Part shown: one piece after another, positions 4,968 through 5,012 of the stretch | Position numbering within the stretch: the first letter of the stretch is position 1 | Layout of the letters: every line of letters starts with the position of its first letter | DNA from: Thermoprotei archaeon | GTDB taxonomy: Archaea; Thermoproteota; Thermoprotei_A; Marsarchaeales; UBA168 | Assembly (NCBI GenBank): GCA_011055275.1 | Contig: DSEZ01000138.1 | Coordinates: forward strand, 1-5,012 | DNA length: 5,012 nucleotides | Direction: 5' to 3' | Notes under the pieces: model-generated | What the model saw: the letters and a program-made list of their open reading frames with translations, nothing else | Told to the model about the DNA's origin: nothing | Databases searched by the model: none | Program-made: the position numbers and the translations under genes

Positions 4968-5012
4968 ATGGAAGTGGGTGATGACGAAGTCGTTGCCCTG
5001 CTCGGTAAAAGC
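4968..5012 (+). CDS. Probable ABC ATPase of the ECF operon (5' end only, cut by window end)
   Basis: Fifteen codons from an ATG to the window edge read MEVGDDEVVALLGKS. The pattern GD-x-E-VVALLGKS is what precedes and begins a Walker A loop in ABC ATPases (GxSGSGKST type), and the position right after an EcfT-like gene is where an A component is expected. The remaining Walker A residues are outside the window. With this ATG the usual 20-25 residues before the loop (first strands and the aromatic A-loop) are absent; the frame stays open upstream inside the preceding gene, for example from TTG 4932, but that stretch does not look ABC-like. Another P-loop protein is possible. Confidence 0.45.
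   Translation, partial: MEVGDDEVVALLGKS

Overview
The window looks like chromosomal DNA from an archaeon of the Thermoproteota (TACK) group. The main evidence is a zinc-binding ribosomal protein eS26, which is known from TACK archaea and eukaryotes but not from bacteria. Supporting signs are a DRG-type TGS domain, a CDP-alcohol phosphatidyltransferase of the archaeal archaetidylinositol-phosphate-synthase type, TATA-box promoters placed about 26 bases before leaderless starts, and frequent TTG/GTG starts. The genus cannot be named from the sequence. No rRNA, tRNA, CRISPR array, IS element or integrase is visible.

Layout. 1-292 (+): C-terminal part of a DRG/OBG-like GTPase, cut by the window edge. 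311-1192 (-): PfkB-family sugar/nucleoside kinase, convergent with the GTPase. 1313-1600 (+) and 1632-1970 (+): eS26 followed by a PadR-like winged-helix regulator, probably one transcript, divergent from the kinase across a near-symmetric TATA element. 1967-3042 (-): radical SAM/SPASM protein, broken by a one-base frameshift at a T6 run; its stop interlocks with the padR stop. 3101-3685 (+): CDP-alcohol phosphatidyltransferase for archaeal lipid head groups, divergent from the radical SAM gene. 3805-4325, 4354-4959 and 4968-end (+): a probable ECF-type uptake operon, with a small S-component-like membrane protein, an EcfT/CbiQ-like transmembrane protein and the first codons of a probable ABC ATPase cut by the window end.

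How the genes relate. Most are unrelated housekeeping genes in short alternating transcription units. The exception is the right-hand operon, whose order (membrane S, membrane T, ATPase) suggests a complete importer of unknown substrate.

The most notable anomaly is that two genes (radical SAM and S component) each read best if one extra T is present in a T run of the coding strand. This is either a homopolymer error in the assembly or slippage during expression; the sequence alone cannot decide.
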